From Bacteroidales bacterium (GTDB lineage Bacteria > Bacteroidota > Bacteroidia > Bacteroidales > PUMT01): a stretch of DNA of 7,984 nucleotides. Both the position numbers and the translations under genes were made by a program. A model generated the notes under the pieces. The model had not been told where the DNA came from, made no database searches, and saw only the letters and a list, made by a program, of their open reading frames with translations. The stretch lies in contig SLOS01000113.1 of assembly GCA_007132365.1 (NCBI GenBank), positions 1-7,984 on the forward strand. The letters are read 5' to 3'. Of this stretch, positions 5,946 to 7,984 are shown one piece after another (position 1 is the first letter of the stretch; each line of letters begins with the position of its first letter).

Positions 5946-7984
5946 ATGAACATCAGGACAAAGGAAATCACTGTTAAAACTATCCTGGCGGTTAAAGCAC
6001 TTATTGTCATTCTGTTGATGCCGGGGGCCTCACTGGTGGCACAGGAGAATACGATCAGGATTTCAGACGGCAGGGAAGCCACCCCCGGGGCTTTACCCGA
6101 ACCTCCCGCCGACGCTTTGGGTTATCCAGACCGCTCAGCTGACCTGGACGTTTTGCCCGGGTTTTTCAAACCGCCTCGCGGTTATGGTCAGGTGCCTTTT
6201 TTCTGGTGGCCGGGAGATCAGTTAACCAGGGAACGTCTGAGCTGGCAACTTGGGTTACTTGAGGAAGCAGGCATACAGGGCATGACTGTTTCCTACAATC
6301 ATAGCCATTTTTTAGCCGATCCCGAACTCAACAAGGATTTCATCGGACCTCATGGCAGGACTCATGCCGGCGATCCCCCCGTTTTTTCTGATGAATGGTG
6401 GGATATATGGAAATGGTTCTCGGCTGAAACCGGCAAACGTAATATGGGCCTGGGACTTAAAGATTATACTTTTAACTTCAGCGGATACTGGCACGATGAG
6501 GTTCGCGCCCTTCCGGAATTCAATAGTTACCGCGGGCAACTGGATATACGAAAAGTGGCCGAACTCCAGCCGGGGGAGCCCTTTGAACGCACCATCGGTC
6601 CTGACAGCACTTTTGCTGTTATCGCCTATCCGGTGATAAATGACAAAATTGATGTTGCTGATGCTGTAGACCTGTTTGAATATGAAGATGACGGGAGAAT
6701 CAGCTGGGCGGCTCCCGCCGGCAGTCACTGGCAGGTCTTTGAGTCAGTAACCACAACCAGTGAGGCTTATATGTTGCATCCTGATCATGGAAAGGAGCAT
6801 TGCAATCACTACTTTCAGCGGTTTGAGGACCGCATGGATGATGAAGGCCGGAAAGGAATGAACTACTTTCTGCAGGATGAGCTGGGGTCTCCGGCCTACC
6901 TTGTGGGACCTGGCACCTGGTCTGAAGATTTCCCTGTGCAGTTTAAGGACAGGAAAGGTTATGATATCCGGCCTTACCTTCCTGCTCTCACCGTGGATAT
7001 TGGTCCTGTCACCTCTAAGGTGCGCCTTGATTATATGGATGTGGTGATGGATCTGGCTGAAGAACGTTTCTATAAACCAATTTTTGACTGGCGTTGGGAG
7101 CGCGGATTGATTTATGGGGTCGACAATTGGGGCCGGGGACTCAATCCTACAGCCTATGGCGATTATTTTCGGGTTACACGCTGGTTCACCGCTCCGGGCA
7201 ATGATGCTCCGGGCCGGGGAGAAAGTTTTATCCAGACAAAAGTATCCAGCTCCGTGGCCCACCTGTATGAGAGGCCCCGTGTATGGCTGGAGGCATTTCA
7301 CTCCATTGGATGGGATACTTCTCCTGATGAACTGACCGGTCAGATAGACAGGCACTATCTTTTTGGCGGCAACTTCTTCAATCTGCATGGTCTGTATTAT
7401 ACTCTTCATGGCGGCTGGTGGGAATGGGCCCCGCCATGTTTTCATTTTCGCATGCCTTATTGGCCCCATTTTAAATATTTGCTGGAATATACCGAACGTC
7501 TGAGCTACCTGCTCAGCCAGGGCCGTCATATAGCCGATGTTGCCCTGATATACCCTGTTGCACCCGGTCAGGTAAATCCCGATTATACTCCCGATATTGC
7601 ATTTGATGCAGGCAAAAAACTCTTCAATGCCGGTGTCGACTTTACTTTTATGGATTATCAATCCCTTGCCCGGGCTGAAGTTCGTGACGGTAATTTACAT
7701 GTGGCCGGCTCAAGCTACCCGGTTCTTATCCTGGCCGACCTGCCGGCTATACGATTCAATACGCTTACCCAGGCCCTTCTGCATTTTCGCAGTGGCGGAA
7801 TTGTGCTGGCCCTGGGTGGTTTGCCAAACGCCAGCGACCGGCTGGGCTCAGATGACCCCGAAGTCGATAAAATTGTGAAAGAACTGTTTGGGGTGACGGC
7901 AACTGAGATCAGTGCCGGCCATATTGCCGTCCCTCAACGTAATTCAACGGGCGGACTGGGTTTATATGTCAGTGATACCGCCGA
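5946..7984 (+). CDS. GH106-like glycosidase (probable alpha-L-rhamnosidase), C-terminus outside window
   Basis: Large exported glycoside hydrolase resembling GH106 alpha-L-rhamnosidases. The frame is open from ATG at 5946 to the right edge: 679 residues, where GH106 enzymes usually reach about 1000 or more. A signal peptide is clear: basic residues to K17, hydrophobic 18-31, likely cut at LVA|QEN after Ala32. Family-like features are an early aromatic block VPFFWWPGD (83-91); LLEEAGIQGMTVSYNH (104-119), the start of a TIM-barrel; VWLEAFHSIGW (446-456), with Glu449 a candidate catalytic or metal-binding acid; GGNFFNLHGLYY (474-485); and YLLSQGRHIADVALIYP (521-537), leading into a domain after the barrel. 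No purine-rich Shine-Dalgarno is obvious, only AAGAAAAAT before the ATG. It is transcribed divergently from the sulfatase operon. The GH106 call rests on remembered sequence pattern, so a related unclassified glycosidase family is possible. Confidence 0.75.
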   Translation, partial: MNIRTKEITVKTILAVKALIVILLMPGASLVAQENTIRISDGREATPGALPEPPADALGYPDRSADLDVLPGFFKPPRGYGQVPFFWWPGDQLTRERLSWQLGLLEEAGIQGMTVSYNHSHFLADPELNKDFIGPHGRTHAGDPPVFSDEWWDIWKWFSAETGKRNMGLGLKDYTFNFSGYWHDEVRALPEFNSYRGQLDIRKVAELQPGEPFERTIGPDSTFAVIAYPVINDKIDVADAVDLFEYEDDGRISWAAPAGSHWQVFESVTTTSEAYMLHPDHGKEHCNHYFQRFEDRMDDEGRKGMNYFLQDELGSPAYLVGPGTWSEDFPVQFKDRKGYDIRPYLPALTVDIGPVTSKVRLDYMDVVMDLAEERFYKPIFDWRWERGLIYGVDNWGRGLNPTAYGDYFRVTRWFTAPGNDAPGRGESFIQTKVSSSVAHLYERPRVWLEAFHSIGWDTSPDELTGQIDRHYLFGGNFFNLHGLYYTLHGGWWEWAPPCFHFRMPYWPHFKYLLEYTERLSYLLSQGRHIADVALIYPVAPGQVNPDYTPDIAFDAGKKLFNAGVDFTFMDYQSLARAEVRDGNLHVAGSSYPVLILADLPAIRFNTLTQALLHFRSGGIVLALGGLPNASDRLGSDDPEVDKIVKELFGVTATEISAGHIAVPQRNSTGGLGLYVSDTA

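Noticed and set aside
6744..7661. Open minus-strand frame of 305 codons
   Set aside because: It lies wholly antisense to the GH106-like gene, whose plus-strand frame has a signal peptide and family motifs. The antisense translation shows no recognisable domain or plausible composition.

Overview
The window looks like part of a carbohydrate-degradation locus from a member of the Bacteroidota. Pointers to that phylum are the combination of a GH92 mannosidase lipoprotein, a serine-type S1 sulfatase, a FucP-like (FHS family) sugar transporter, a ROK sugar kinase and a GH106-like glycosidase. Start codons also lack clear Shine-Dalgarno sequences, and the GH92 lipoprotein has acidic residues just after the lipidated cysteine. 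The phylum is an inference from gene content; no rRNA or other marker gene is present.

Layout: four genes lie head to tail on the minus strand. In transcription order they are sulfatase (5782-4310), FHS/MFS transporter (4206-3040), ROK kinase (2956-1958) and GH92 glycosidase (1850 to beyond position 1, C-terminus missing). Gaps are 103, 83 and 107 bp with no convincing terminator, so they may form one operon, although each gap is long enough for an internal promoter. A fifth gene, a large exported GH106-like glycosidase, starts at 5946 on the plus strand and runs off the right edge. The 163-bp region 5783-5945 is the shared divergent control region. Coding density is high and there is no gene-free stretch over 300 bp. 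I see no tRNA, rRNA, CRISPR array or mobile element.

How it may work: the exported sulfatase would remove sulfate from a glycan, the GH92 lipoprotein would release mannose (the usual GH92 product), the transporter would bring the free sugar across the inner membrane, and the ROK kinase would phosphorylate it. The divergent GH106-like enzyme suggests the target may also contain rhamnose or a related deoxysugar. No SusC/SusD pair or regulator is visible here, so the polysaccharide cannot be named. All five genes belong to known families; I found no clearly new system. The points most worth checking are the Zn-motif loss in the ROK kinase, the divergent active-site region of the GH92, and a 20-bp-period direct repeat upstream of the kinase.
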